From: Streptomyces actinomycinicus
Lineage (GTDB): Bacteria; Actinomycetota; Actinomycetes; Streptomycetales; Streptomycetaceae
Reading direction: 5' to 3'
NCBI RefSeq assembly: GCF_016741775.1
Contig: NZ_JAERRK010000009.1
Location: 1-64,000 of the forward strand
DNA length: 64,000 bases
Of the stretch, positions 23,577 through 31,846 are shown piece by piece; position 1 is the first letter of the stretch, and each line of letters starts with the position of its first letter. The notes below the pieces were generated by a model, which had not been told where the DNA came from, did no database searches, and saw only the letters and a program-made list of their open reading frames with translations. A program made the translations under genes and the position numbers.

Positions 23577-24599
23577 TCAGACGCCGTCGGCCGTGAGAAC
23601 CGCGGCGGAGAAGGTGAAGCCCATGCCGGTGCCGATCACGAGGACGCGGTCACCGGGGTTCAGCAGGTCGTTGCGGAGCAGGTGGTCGAGTCCGTACATC
23701 TGGTCGCAGGGCCCGAGGTGACCGATCGTCAGGCCGAGTTCGTGCACGGTGTTGCGCGGTGCGATGCCCAGCGGACGCAGGAAGCTCTCCCGGTACAGGG
23801 TCCGGCCGACGAACGGGGTCAGGAACCAGTCGATCCCGTCGGCGGTGATCCCCGCCTCGTCCAGGGCGCGGCCGACCACGTTCCGGGTGCACTGGGCGGT
23901 ACGGGTGTGCACGTCCCGGAGCGAGACCGCGCCGGACGCCAGGAACTCGCGGGTACGGCGGCGCATGTCCGGCTGTCCCTCGGGCGCGGTGCGGAAGGGC
24001 TCGGCGCCCCGGGAGAGGCCCTCGAGCACGGTGTCGGTCCGGCTCACCAGCGAGCGCAGCCGCAGCCGTCCGGTGTCCCGGGTGACGACCCCGGCCGCGG
24101 CCCCGTCGCCGAAGACCATGCCGGGGGAGGTGTGGAAGCGGTCGGTCGGAGGTGCGAAGCGGTCGGCCAGCGTGATCAGCACGGACGGCATGTCCGGGCG
24201 GGCCGTCAGGGTGGAGGCGGCGACGTCGAGCGCGGCCAGGGAGCCGTTGGACCAGGCGTTGACCGTCGTCGGCGTGGAGTCGACGTGCTCCCCGAGCAGT
24301 TCCCGGGCGATCCAGCAGGCGGCGGGCCACAGGTCGATGCCCTGGAAGTGGCCGTGGCTGTGCAGCAGCAGGGTGTCGGTGCCGACGCGCACGCCCATTT
24401 CGGCGGCTTCCTTGACGGCCTGCCGGCCGGCGGTCACCGCCATCTCGGGCGGGGCCTGGGTGGCCTGGGCGTAGCTGACCATACCCGTGCTCTCGGCGGC
24501 CTCGGCCGAGTAGCGGCCGTCGGCGACCGCCGCGGCCACCGGCTCGAACGCGCCGAGGGTGCCTCCGGTGCCGGCGATCCAGATGTTGTCGAAGCGCAT
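23577..24599 (-). CDS. KAS III-like acyltransferase with Ser in place of the catalytic Cys
   Basis: 340 residues with thiolase fold: IAGTGGTLG at the N-terminus, MVFGDGAAAGVV, and VIGTGMGFTFSAAV at the end. The nucleophile region reads NAWSNGSLAALDVA; aligned with the second KAS III-like protein of this cluster (GPGCLGMLAALELA) the Cys is replaced by Ser. The usual His position (CHTG in the paralogue) is also changed (LTPF), while a GHLG motif is kept. A decarboxylating condensation is therefore unlikely; acyl transfer to O or N, as in Ser-type KAS III relatives such as DpsC, is more plausible. GGAAGGAA precedes the ATG at 24599. Confidence 0.85.
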   Translation of the reverse strand: MRFDNIWIAGTGGTLGAFEPVAAAVADGRYSAEAAESTGMVSYAQATQAPPEMAVTAGRQAVKEAAEMGVRVGTDTLLLHSHGHFQGIDLWPAACWIARELLGEHVDSTPTTVNAWSNGSLAALDVAASTLTARPDMPSVLITLADRFAPPTDRFHTSPGMVFGDGAAAGVVTRDTGRLRLRSLVSRTDTVLEGLSRGAEPFRTAPEGQPDMRRRTREFLASGAVSLRDVHTRTAQCTRNVVGRALDEAGITADGIDWFLTPFVGRTLYRESFLRPLGIAPRNTVHELGLTIGHLGPCDQMYGLDHLLRNDLLNPGDRVLVIGTGMGFTFSAAVLTADGV

Positions 24600-24755
24600 C
24601 GGACGGTTCCTTCCAGGGTGGGGCGGCGGATTGAGGTGCGGTGCGAGGACCGGGCGGGGCCTGTGCAGGACGGGCGGTGTCGCCGTGCCGCCGGGGCGGG
24701 CCGGCGGCGGTCCGGCCGGACGGCCGGCCACCGGGCTCCGCTACCGTCAAAAACG

Positions 24756-26702
24756 CTATGCCGGTATCGAGATCGGGACAACGGCCTCCCGATAAGGGCC
24801 CGTTACCTCACCGAGCAGCTCGGCGATCAGCTCGCCGAGCAGTTCCGGGCCGCGCCGCGTGAGCACCGACGCCGGGTGGAACTGGACCGAGGCGAAGCCT
24901 GGCCCGCGCAGGGCGTGCACCTCGCCGTCCGCCTCCCGGAACACCCGGACCAGCCCGTCGCGGCCCGGGCAGTCGAGCAGATCCCGGGTGCTGTGCGCCG
25001 CGAACGTGTTGTAGAAGCCCACGGGTTCGCTGCGCCCGAAGCAGTCGACCGTGCGCTGCACGCCCTGGCTGGGCACCGCCCGGCGCACCAGGTCCAGCCC
25101 GAGCAGTGTGCTGAGCACCTGGTGCCCGAGGCAGACGGAGAGGAACGGGATGCCCTCCCGCAGCAGCCGCGAGGTCACCCCGCGCAGCCGGGCGATCTTC
25201 GGGTCCGCCGTCTCCCTGGGATCGCCCGGCCCCGGCCCCACGATCACCAGGTCGTAGGCGTCGAGCGGGAGTTCGTCGTCGTGCCGGCGTACGTCCACCC
25301 GGAGTCCGTGCGCCTGGAGCAGGTGGCGTGCCATGTGCGTGAAGGTGTCCTCGGCGTCGATCACCAGCAGCCGGCGCCCGGCCAGCGCCGCCGACGGCCG
25401 TGCCCGCTCGCGCGGGTCCTCGAACCAGAAGCCGGCCAGCGGCACGTTGCGCCCGGCCAGCGCCGCCCGCACCGCCGGGTGCGCGGAGACCGGCTCCGCC
25501 CGGCCGCGCACGGCGCCCGGGAGCCCGCCCGCCGGGGCGCGCAGCGCCTCGATCAGCCCCGCCGCCTTGGCCCGGGTCTCCGCCGCCTCCGCAGCCGGAT
25601 CGGAGTCACGGACCAGGGTGGCGCCCACCGGGATCCGTACCCGGCCCGAGGCGTCGACCTCCGCCGTACGGATCAGGATGGCCGAGTCCATCCGGCGCGC
25701 ACCGGCGGCGTCCCGGCCGATCAGGGCCGCGATCCCGGCGTAGTGCCCCCGGCCCTCCGGCTCGTGACGGCTGATCACCTCGCAGGCGCTCTCCAGCGGG
25801 CCGCCGGTGACGGTCGGCGCCAGCAGCGTCTCGCGCAGGATCTCGCGGACGTCCAGCGAGCTGTGCCCCTCGATGAGGTACTCGGTGTGGGCGAGCCGGT
25901 CCATCTGCTTCAGGAACGGCCCGCTCACCCGGCCGCCCCCGTCACAGACCCGGCCCATCATCTTCAGTTCCTCGTCGAGGACCATGTACAGCTCGTTGGC
26001 CTCCTTGGGGTCGGCGAGGAAGTCCAGCACCTCCGCCGGCACGGGACCGCCCGGCGGGTAGCGGTAGGTGCCGCTGATCGGGTTCATGACGAGCCGGCCG
26101 GCGTCCAGGCTCACATGGCGTTCCGGCGACGCCCCCACGAAGGTGCGCTCCCCGGTGTGCACGACGAACGTCCAGTGGCTGCCCGGGGCGCGGCCGGCCA
26201 GCCGGCGGAAGAACGACAGCGCGGTCCGGGCGGACCAGCCCTCGATGCGTGCCGTGAAGGACCGGCGCAGCACGAAGTTGGCCCCGGCGCCCCGCCCGAT
26301 CTCCTCGGCGAGCACCCGGCGCACCCGTGCGGCGTACTCCTCGTCGTCGGCGTCGAAGCGGCCCTCGTCCATGGCGATCGGCACGTCCGGCAGCCGGTCG
26401 AGCACCTCGTGCAGCGGCAGCACGGCCTGGTCGTCCACGGCCAGGGCGAGCAGCGGCGCCCCGTCGTCGCGGCAGGCGAAGCCGCGCTCGCGGATCTGCC
26501 GGTACGGCAGCAGCGCCAGCACCTCGTGCCGTGCCCCGGCCGGCGCGTCCGGCAGCGGTATGTCCGCGATCAGCTCGTGCACGGCGACCCGGCCGGTCAG
26601 GACGTCGATCCGGCCGGGCCCGGTCGCGCCCGGCCGGTGCAGCAGCGCGAACGGCGGCGGGTCGGCGCCCAGGATCCGCTCCAGGACCGGGTGGGCGGTC
26701 AT
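24756..26702 (-). CDS. 2-amino-2-deoxyisochorismate synthase (PhzE-type)
   Basis: 648 residues: chorismate-utilising domain (about 1-420) with NPISGTYRY and LRETLLAPTVTGGPLESA, then a glutamine amidotransferase class I domain (about 450-640) with SVCLGHQ containing the nucleophile Cys. The order and motifs are those of PhzE rather than TrpE. It converts chorismate and glutamine to ADIC. In the amidotransferase the usual FHPES reads FHPAS, so the catalytic Glu position is Ala. Overlaps the upstream phzD-like gene by ATGA. With PhzD and an SDR, but no PhzB/F/G, the route should end at 3-hydroxyanthranilate, not phenazine. Confidence 0.93.
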   Translation of the reverse strand: MTAHPVLERILGADPPPFALLHRPGATGPGRIDVLTGRVAVHELIADIPLPDAPAGARHEVLALLPYRQIRERGFACRDDGAPLLALAVDDQAVLPLHEVLDRLPDVPIAMDEGRFDADDEEYAARVRRVLAEEIGRGAGANFVLRRSFTARIEGWSARTALSFFRRLAGRAPGSHWTFVVHTGERTFVGASPERHVSLDAGRLVMNPISGTYRYPPGGPVPAEVLDFLADPKEANELYMVLDEELKMMGRVCDGGGRVSGPFLKQMDRLAHTEYLIEGHSSLDVREILRETLLAPTVTGGPLESACEVISRHEPEGRGHYAGIAALIGRDAAGARRMDSAILIRTAEVDASGRVRIPVGATLVRDSDPAAEAAETRAKAAGLIEALRAPAGGLPGAVRGRAEPVSAHPAVRAALAGRNVPLAGFWFEDPRERARPSAALAGRRLLVIDAEDTFTHMARHLLQAHGLRVDVRRHDDELPLDAYDLVIVGPGPGDPRETADPKIARLRGVTSRLLREGIPFLSVCLGHQVLSTLLGLDLVRRAVPSQGVQRTVDCFGRSEPVGFYNTFAAHSTRDLLDCPGRDGLVRVFREADGEVHALRGPGFASVQFHPASVLTRRGPELLGELIAELLGEVTGPYREAVVPISIPA

Positions 26703-27361
26703 GACCTGCCCCCGTCCATCGCGGCCAGCACGGCCCGGGTGGGCAGGGTGACCGAGCAGCGGGAGGCGACGTACTCCAGGGTCTCCCGGTGCCGCCGGGC
26801 CGAGAAGTCGGCGATCGCATCGCTCACCACGAACGTCTGGACGTCGTGCGAGAAACCCTCGTGCGCGGTCATCAGGATGCCGACGTGGGCGTACACCCCG
26901 CAGATCACCAGCTGGTCGCGGCCGGTGCGGCGCAGCAGTCCGAGCAGATCGGTACGGCAGAACGCGCTGGGCCGCCACTTGGTGAAGACCTGGTCCCCGG
27001 GGCCCGGGGCGATCCGCTCCGGGATCGCGCGGTGCTCCGGGTCCGCGCTCATCCCGGCGCCCCAGAAATCCTTGAGCAGCCCGCGCTGCTCGTCGCTCAT
27101 GCCGCCCGGCTGGGCGGTGTACACCACGGGGGCGCCGGCCGCCGCGAACGCCCCGCGCAGCGCCTCGGCGTGGTCGAGCAGATCGGTCAGCGGCTGCCGG
27201 CCGATGCCGGGGCCGCCGTGCCCGAAGGGGGTCAGGAAGTAGTTCTGCAGGTCGTGGACGAGCAGCACGGCGCGGGCCGGGTCGACCGTCCACGGGGCGG
27301 TGTTACGGGGGAGTTCGTCCTCCGTCGGCATCGGATAGGGGTCGATGACAGGTATCGGCAT
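26699..27361 (-). CDS. isochorismatase (PhzD-type)
   Basis: 220 residues. The start IDPYPMPTEDELPRNTAPW, VHDLQNYF with the catalytic Asp, TKWRPSAF with the Lys, and CGVYAHVGILMTAHEGFS match PhzD/EntB isochorismatase domains; there is no C-terminal carrier domain. It hydrolyses the enolpyruvyl ether of ADIC to 2,3-dihydro-3-hydroxyanthranilate. GGAG precedes the ATG. Coupled to the PhzE-type gene. Confidence 0.94.
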   Translation of the reverse strand: MPIPVIDPYPMPTEDELPRNTAPWTVDPARAVLLVHDLQNYFLTPFGHGGPGIGRQPLTDLLDHAEALRGAFAAAGAPVVYTAQPGGMSDEQRGLLKDFWGAGMSADPEHRAIPERIAPGPGDQVFTKWRPSAFCRTDLLGLLRRTGRDQLVICGVYAHVGILMTAHEGFSHDVQTFVVSDAIADFSARRHRETLEYVASRCSVTLPTRAVLAAMDGGRS

Positions 27362-27408
27362 GATGACTCCACGGTCGAGTGCGGGGACCGGCCGGACCGG
27401 CCCGGGGG

Positions 27409-28212
27409 TCAGGCTCCGAGCGCGGCGCCGCCGTCCACCACGAGCGAGTGCAGGGTGATGTGCGCGGCCTGCTCGGTGAGCAGGAAGAGGACGGCGTGCG
27501 CGATGTCCTCGGGCTGGGCCAGCCGGCCCAGCGGGATGCCCAGCCGGTAGGTGTCCGGTGAGCCCTCGACGGACGGCCGGGCGAAGTCGCCGCCGGCGTA
27601 CATGGCGGTGAGCATCGGGGTCTCGGTGGAACCGGGCGCGACGACGTTGCACCGGATGCCGTAGCGGGCCACCTCAAGGCCCAGCGTCCGGGTGAAGCTG
27701 GTCGCCGCCGCCTTCGACGCCGCGTAGGCGGCCATGTTCCAGCGCGGCACCGACGCCGCGTTGGAGGTGACGGTCACCACCGCCCCGGAGCGGCGCGGCA
27801 CCATCCGTGCGACCACCGCCCGGCTGACGTGGAAGACACCGCCGGCGTTGACGGCGAAGGTGAGGTCCCAGTCCTCGTCGCTGTACCCGGTGACCTCCCC
27901 GGTCCGCAGCACGCCGGCCGCGTTCACCAGGTGGTCCAGCGGCCCGAGCGCGGACTCGGCGCGCTCCACAGCGGCATCCACCTCGGCGCTGGACCGTACG
28001 TCGGCGGCGACCGCCAGCACGCTCGCCCCGCCGGCCCTCAGCTCCTTCGCCAGCGGTTCCAGGGCGGCCCCGTCGGCGTCCAGCAGGGCGACACGGGAAC
28101 CGGCGGCGGCGAGCCCCCGGGCCACGGCCGCCCCGATGCCGCCGGCGGCGCCGGTGACCAGGGCGGTCGTACCGTCCAGGGCTGCCCTGCCGTTCCACTG
28201 CGCCCCGGTCAT
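27409..28212 (-). CDS. 2,3-dihydro-3-hydroxyanthranilate dehydrogenase (EntA-like SDR)
   Basis: 267 residues, canonical SDR: TGAAGGIGAAV, NAAGVL, the Ser in TVTSNAAS, YAASK and a late VVDGG. It belongs with EntA/DhbA dehydrogenases that aromatise dihydrodiols; with PhzE and PhzD upstream in the operon the expected product is 3-hydroxyanthranilate. Start at ATG 28212 behind GGAGGGGGG. Confidence 0.9.
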   Translation of the reverse strand: MTGAQWNGRAALDGTTALVTGAAGGIGAAVARGLAAAGSRVALLDADGAALEPLAKELRAGGASVLAVAADVRSSAEVDAAVERAESALGPLDHLVNAAGVLRTGEVTGYSDEDWDLTFAVNAGGVFHVSRAVVARMVPRRSGAVVTVTSNAASVPRWNMAAYAASKAAATSFTRTLGLEVARYGIRCNVVAPGSTETPMLTAMYAGGDFARPSVEGSPDTYRLGIPLGRLAQPEDIAHAVLFLLTEQAAHITLHSLVVDGGAALGA

Positions 28213-29744
28213 CGTTCCCCCCTCCATCCCGTGTGATGGGCGGCGGCCGCCCGGCGGCGCCGTTCGAGCGTCTCGGTGCGCCGGCGCAACACCGCCGCGA
28301 CGGTGTCGCCGTCCACGCCCAGGCAGCGCACCGTGAAGGAGGACAGGGCCTCCAGGTACTCGGCCTCCAGGGCGTCCTCGTCCAGCTCGGTGGAGCGGCC
28401 GTCCTCGATCAGCACCCGGCCGCCGACCACGACGGTCTCCACGTCCAGGGAGCCGCCGAGCGCCAGGAAGCCCTCCAGCGGGCGCGGGTTGAGCAGGTAG
28501 CGCCAGTCACCGGCGGGTACCAGCAGCAGGTCGGCCTGCTTGCCGGGCTCCAGGCTGCCGATCCGGTCGCCCTGGTCCAGTCCCCGGGCGGGCAGCCGGG
28601 TGGCCATGGCGAGCGCGTCGGTGGGCAGCACCTCGGTGGGGTCGGCGTACATCTCGTTGTAGAGCTGCCACACCGCCCGCATCGCCTCCGGCATCCCGCC
28701 GAGCGGTACCGCGGCGCCGTCGGTGGAGACCGACACGTCCAGCCCGGCCCGCCGGAACTCCGGGATCACCCGGGTCTCGGAGACGGTGGACTCGCCGGCC
28801 TGCCCGTACTTGGCGGGCGAGTGGCTGATGTGCGCCCCCGCGTCGATGAGCAGCGCCCGCTCGCCGGGGTCGGCGAAGCCGCAGTGCACCGCCATGAACC
28901 GCTTCGACAGCAGCCCGGCGTCGGCGAACCGCCGTACCGGGGTGGCGCCGTAGTAGGCCAGCATCACGTCGGCCTCGTTGCGCAGCGCGCCCACGTGGGT
29001 GGCGAACGGGACGTCGTAGCGGGCGGTCAGCTCGGCGAAACCGGCCGCGAGTTCGTCGCTCATGTTGGTGCCGTAGACCGCGGTCGGCCAGGCCCGCACC
29101 AGGCCCCCGGGGTCGGCCGCGCACGTCTCCAGCAGTTCCTCGATCCGCTGGAGTTCCAGGTCCGTGTCCCGGGTGCGCCGGAACCGGCTGTCGCCGGGGG
29201 CGCACACCGCGTCGGCGGCCCAGGTGCTCACGGTGATCCGCATGCCCAGGTCCCGGGCGGCCCGGGCCAGCGCCTGCGGCTGGTTGAGGGAGCCGACGTC
29301 GCCCAGCGTGGTGACACCGGAGCGCAGCTGGGTCCACATCGAGTAGCGGGCGATGGCCAGGGCCTCGTCGGGGGTGAGCCGGTCGACGTGGTCGTGGAAG
29401 GTGTCGAACACGACGGAGATCTGCGGGACGTCGCCGCCCAGCGCCATGAACACCGGCTTGTCGTCGCGGTCCGAGGCCGGGCGCAGCGCGCCCTTGAAGG
29501 GGAAGCGCATGGCGAACATCTCGTGCCAGTGGGCGTTGACGAAGCCGGGCAGGATCATCCGGTCGTGGGCGTCGACGACGCGCAGCCCGGCCCGGTGGTG
29601 CGGCTCGACCGCCGCCTCGACCTCGGCGCGCGGGCCCGCGGCGACGATGACGCCGTCGGCGGCGAGCACCGCTGCGTCGGGCACGACCCGGTCGGCGGCG
29701 TCCGCGGGGTAGAGCACCCCGCCACGGATCAGCAGGGCGCCCAT
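28209..29744 (-). CDS. TRZ/ATZ-family amidohydrolase, probable benzoxazole-forming enzyme
   Basis: 511 residues of the amidohydrolase superfamily. Metal ligands are visible as NAHWHEM (HxH), FATHVGA, AVHCGFAD and VSTDGAAV. In the A33853, nataxazole and caboxamycin pathways an enzyme of this superfamily closes the benzoxazole ring from the N- or O-aryl 3-hydroxyanthranilate intermediate. The same partners (aryl-AMP ligase, carrier, KAS III-like protein, 3-hydroxyanthranilate genes) flank it here, supporting that role. The ATG at 29744 overlaps the carrier-protein stop as TGATG. Confidence 0.87.
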   Translation of the reverse strand: MGALLIRGGVLYPADAADRVVPDAAVLAADGVIVAAGPRAEVEAAVEPHHRAGLRVVDAHDRMILPGFVNAHWHEMFAMRFPFKGALRPASDRDDKPVFMALGGDVPQISVVFDTFHDHVDRLTPDEALAIARYSMWTQLRSGVTTLGDVGSLNQPQALARAARDLGMRITVSTWAADAVCAPGDSRFRRTRDTDLELQRIEELLETCAADPGGLVRAWPTAVYGTNMSDELAAGFAELTARYDVPFATHVGALRNEADVMLAYYGATPVRRFADAGLLSKRFMAVHCGFADPGERALLIDAGAHISHSPAKYGQAGESTVSETRVIPEFRRAGLDVSVSTDGAAVPLGGMPEAMRAVWQLYNEMYADPTEVLPTDALAMATRLPARGLDQGDRIGSLEPGKQADLLLVPAGDWRYLLNPRPLEGFLALGGSLDVETVVVGGRVLIEDGRSTELDEDALEAEYLEALSSFTVRCLGVDGDTVAAVLRRRTETLERRRRAAAAHHTGWRGER

Positions 29745-30061
29745 CACGCCGCTCCCGCCTCGCGTGCGGACCAGGCCTCGTCGAGGTGCCGGTGCCAGGC
29801 GTCCAGGGTCGGGGCGCCGGTGAGCGCGGCGAAGTCGACCGGGATGCCCTGCCGGCGCCACCGGGTGACCAGGAGCATCGCCTCCAGGGAGCCGAGCCCG
29901 ACGTGCACCAGATGGGTGTCGCCGGCGAGGGACTCCGGCGCGACGCCGATCGCGGTGGCCACGTCGCGGCGCAGTTCGTCGGCGGAGAGCGGAGCGGTAC
30001 GGCGGGGGGCACGGCCCCGGGCGCGGGCGGTGGACGGGGAGGAGCTGGTGGGTACGGTCAT
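29744..30061 (-). CDS. aryl/acyl carrier protein
   Basis: 105 residues. After a basic, probably flexible leader of about 25 residues comes a carrier fold: LSADELRRDVATAIGV, then HVGLGSLEAMLLVTRWRR with the phosphopantetheine Ser in GLGSLE, then TLDAWHRHL. It resembles aryl carrier proteins of salicylate/dihydroxybenzoate systems and probably holds salicylate loaded by the adjacent AMP ligase. Confidence 0.9.
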   Translation of the reverse strand: MTVPTSSSPSTARARGRAPRRTAPLSADELRRDVATAIGVAPESLAGDTHLVHVGLGSLEAMLLVTRWRRQGIPVDFAALTGAPTLDAWHRHLDEAWSAREAGAA

Positions 30062-30067
30062 GACGGT

Positions 30068-31846
30068 TCACCTCGTGGGTGTCGAAGCGGCGGCGACGGC
30101 GGCCGGGGCGGTCCGGACCGGCCCGGGGTGCTCGGGTGCCGGGCCGGCGGCCGGGACGGTGGGTGACGGCCCGCGGTCCGCCGGAGCGGGAGGGGCCTGC
30201 CACCGGTCGCGGGGGTGCGCGGGGTCGGCGGCGGCCGCGGACAGGACCTTCTTGTCGATCTTTCCGAGCGGTGTCAGCGGCAGGTCCGGTACGTACTCGG
30301 CGCGGTCCGGCAGCTTGAAGTCGGCCAGTCCCCGCTCCTGCAGGGCGGCCTTGAGCGCGCTCAGGGACGGCTTGCGGCCGTCCTCGGCGCGGCTGACCAG
30401 GAAGGCGTAGATCCGCTCCCCGAGCAGTTCGTCCGGGACGGGCACCACGGCGGCGGCCACGATGCCGGGTACGGCCAGGAGATGGGCCTCCACCTCACCG
30501 GCGGCGATCTTGTCGCCGCCCCGGATCACCACGTCCTTGATCCGCCCCTGGACCACCAGCCGGCCCTCGGGGGTGATGCTGGCCAGGTCACCGGTGCGGT
30601 AGAAGCCGTCCTCGGTGAAGGCCCGCGCGTTGTGCTCGGGGGCCCGGTAGTAGCCGCGCAGGGTGTAGGGGCCGCGGGTGAGCAGCTCGCCGGCCCCGCC
30701 GGGCGGCACGGGCGCGCCGAGCGCGTCGACGATGCGCAGCTCGTCGGCCTCCGAGACGGGCCGCCCCTGGGTGTGGAGCACGGCGTGCGGGTCGTCGTCC
30801 GGCCGGGTCATGGTGAGCAGCCCCTCGGCCATGCCGAACACCTGCTGCAGCCGGCAGCCCAGTTCGGGGGTGATCCGCGCGGCCAGTTCCGGCTCGAGCC
30901 GGGCCCCGCCGATCTGCAGCACCTCGAGGCTGGACAGGTCCGCGTCCGACCACGGGCGTTCCTCCAGCCAGAGCCGGGCCACGGTGGGCACCACCGAGGT
31001 CAGGGTGACGCGCTCGGTCTCGATCAGCCGGAAGCAGTCGTCGGCCGTGGGGTCGGGGGCGAGTACGACGGTGCCGCCGGAGGACAGGGTGCCGACCACT
31101 CCGGGGCAGCCCCAGGTGAAGTTGAACTCCACCGGCAGGGCGGCCAGGTACACCGAACCGGGGCCGAGCCCGGACTGCCGGGCCACCGTGCGGGTCTGGT
31201 ACGCGTAGTCGTCGTGGGTGCGCGGAATCAGCTTCGGCAGCGCGGTCGTACCGCCCGACAGCAGGAAGAAGGCGACGTCCGAGGGGTCGTTCGCGGGCAG
31301 CGGCAGCGGCTGCGCGTCTACGTCCGCCAGGGGTACGACGAGGTCGTCGCCGTCGGTGACACCGGTGCCGTCCAGTACGAACACGCGGCGCAGCGAGGGC
31401 AGTTCGGCGGCGAGGCGGCGGCCGAGCGCGGTGTGGTCGAAGCCGCGGAACAGCCCGGGCAGCACGTAGCCGGCGGCCCCCGACAGCTCGCACAGGTGCC
31501 GTATCTCCTGGGCGCGGTGCGAGGTGAGCGAGAACACCGGTTTGGCTCCGGCCCGGAACAGGGCGAAGGCCACCTCCACGAACTGCGGGACGTTGGGCAG
31601 CTGGAGCACGATCCGGTCGCCCGGCCGCACCCCCTGGCGGACGAAGCCGGCGGCCCTGCGGTCCACCCGGTCCGCCAGTTCGGCGTAGCTGATGCGTTCC
31701 GGGCCGGCGACGAGAGCCGTGGCGGTGCCGTGCGCGTCCGCCCAGGCGCGCGGCAGCGAGCCGAGGTCGGTGCCGCGCCACAGACCGGCGCCGCGGTAGC
31801 GCCCGGCGGTCCCGGCGGGCCAGGGCGTGCATCCGTCGAGCATCAT
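30068..31846 (-). CDS. salicylate-AMP ligase (DhbE/EntE/YbtE family)
   Basis: 592 residues, stand-alone aryl-acid adenylating enzyme: FLLSGGTTALPKLIPRTHDDY, GMAEGLL, DGFYRTGD, VVQGRIKDVVIRGG and TPLGKIDKK. Substrate residues point to salicylate: the position equal to DhbE Ser240 is Cys (TWGCPG) and that equal to Val337 is Leu (MAEGLLTMT), the known salicylate pattern as I recall it. The last 50 residues are Ala/Pro-rich and probably disordered. GGAGGAGGG precedes ATGATG; the start overlaps the KAS III-like stop. Confidence 0.9.
   Translation of the reverse strand: MMLDGCTPWPAGTAGRYRGAGLWRGTDLGSLPRAWADAHGTATALVAGPERISYAELADRVDRRAAGFVRQGVRPGDRIVLQLPNVPQFVEVAFALFRAGAKPVFSLTSHRAQEIRHLCELSGAAGYVLPGLFRGFDHTALGRRLAAELPSLRRVFVLDGTGVTDGDDLVVPLADVDAQPLPLPANDPSDVAFFLLSGGTTALPKLIPRTHDDYAYQTRTVARQSGLGPGSVYLAALPVEFNFTWGCPGVVGTLSSGGTVVLAPDPTADDCFRLIETERVTLTSVVPTVARLWLEERPWSDADLSSLEVLQIGGARLEPELAARITPELGCRLQQVFGMAEGLLTMTRPDDDPHAVLHTQGRPVSEADELRIVDALGAPVPPGGAGELLTRGPYTLRGYYRAPEHNARAFTEDGFYRTGDLASITPEGRLVVQGRIKDVVIRGGDKIAAGEVEAHLLAVPGIVAAAVVPVPDELLGERIYAFLVSRAEDGRKPSLSALKAALQERGLADFKLPDRAEYVPDLPLTPLGKIDKKVLSAAAADPAHPRDRWQAPPAPADRGPSPTVPAAGPAPEHPGPVRTAPAAVAAASTPTR

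Noticed and set aside
22297..28212. Phenazine cluster
   Set aside because: PhzE- and PhzD-type genes are present but PhzF, PhzA/B and PhzG are not; an EntA-like dehydrogenase leads to 3-hydroxyanthranilate instead.
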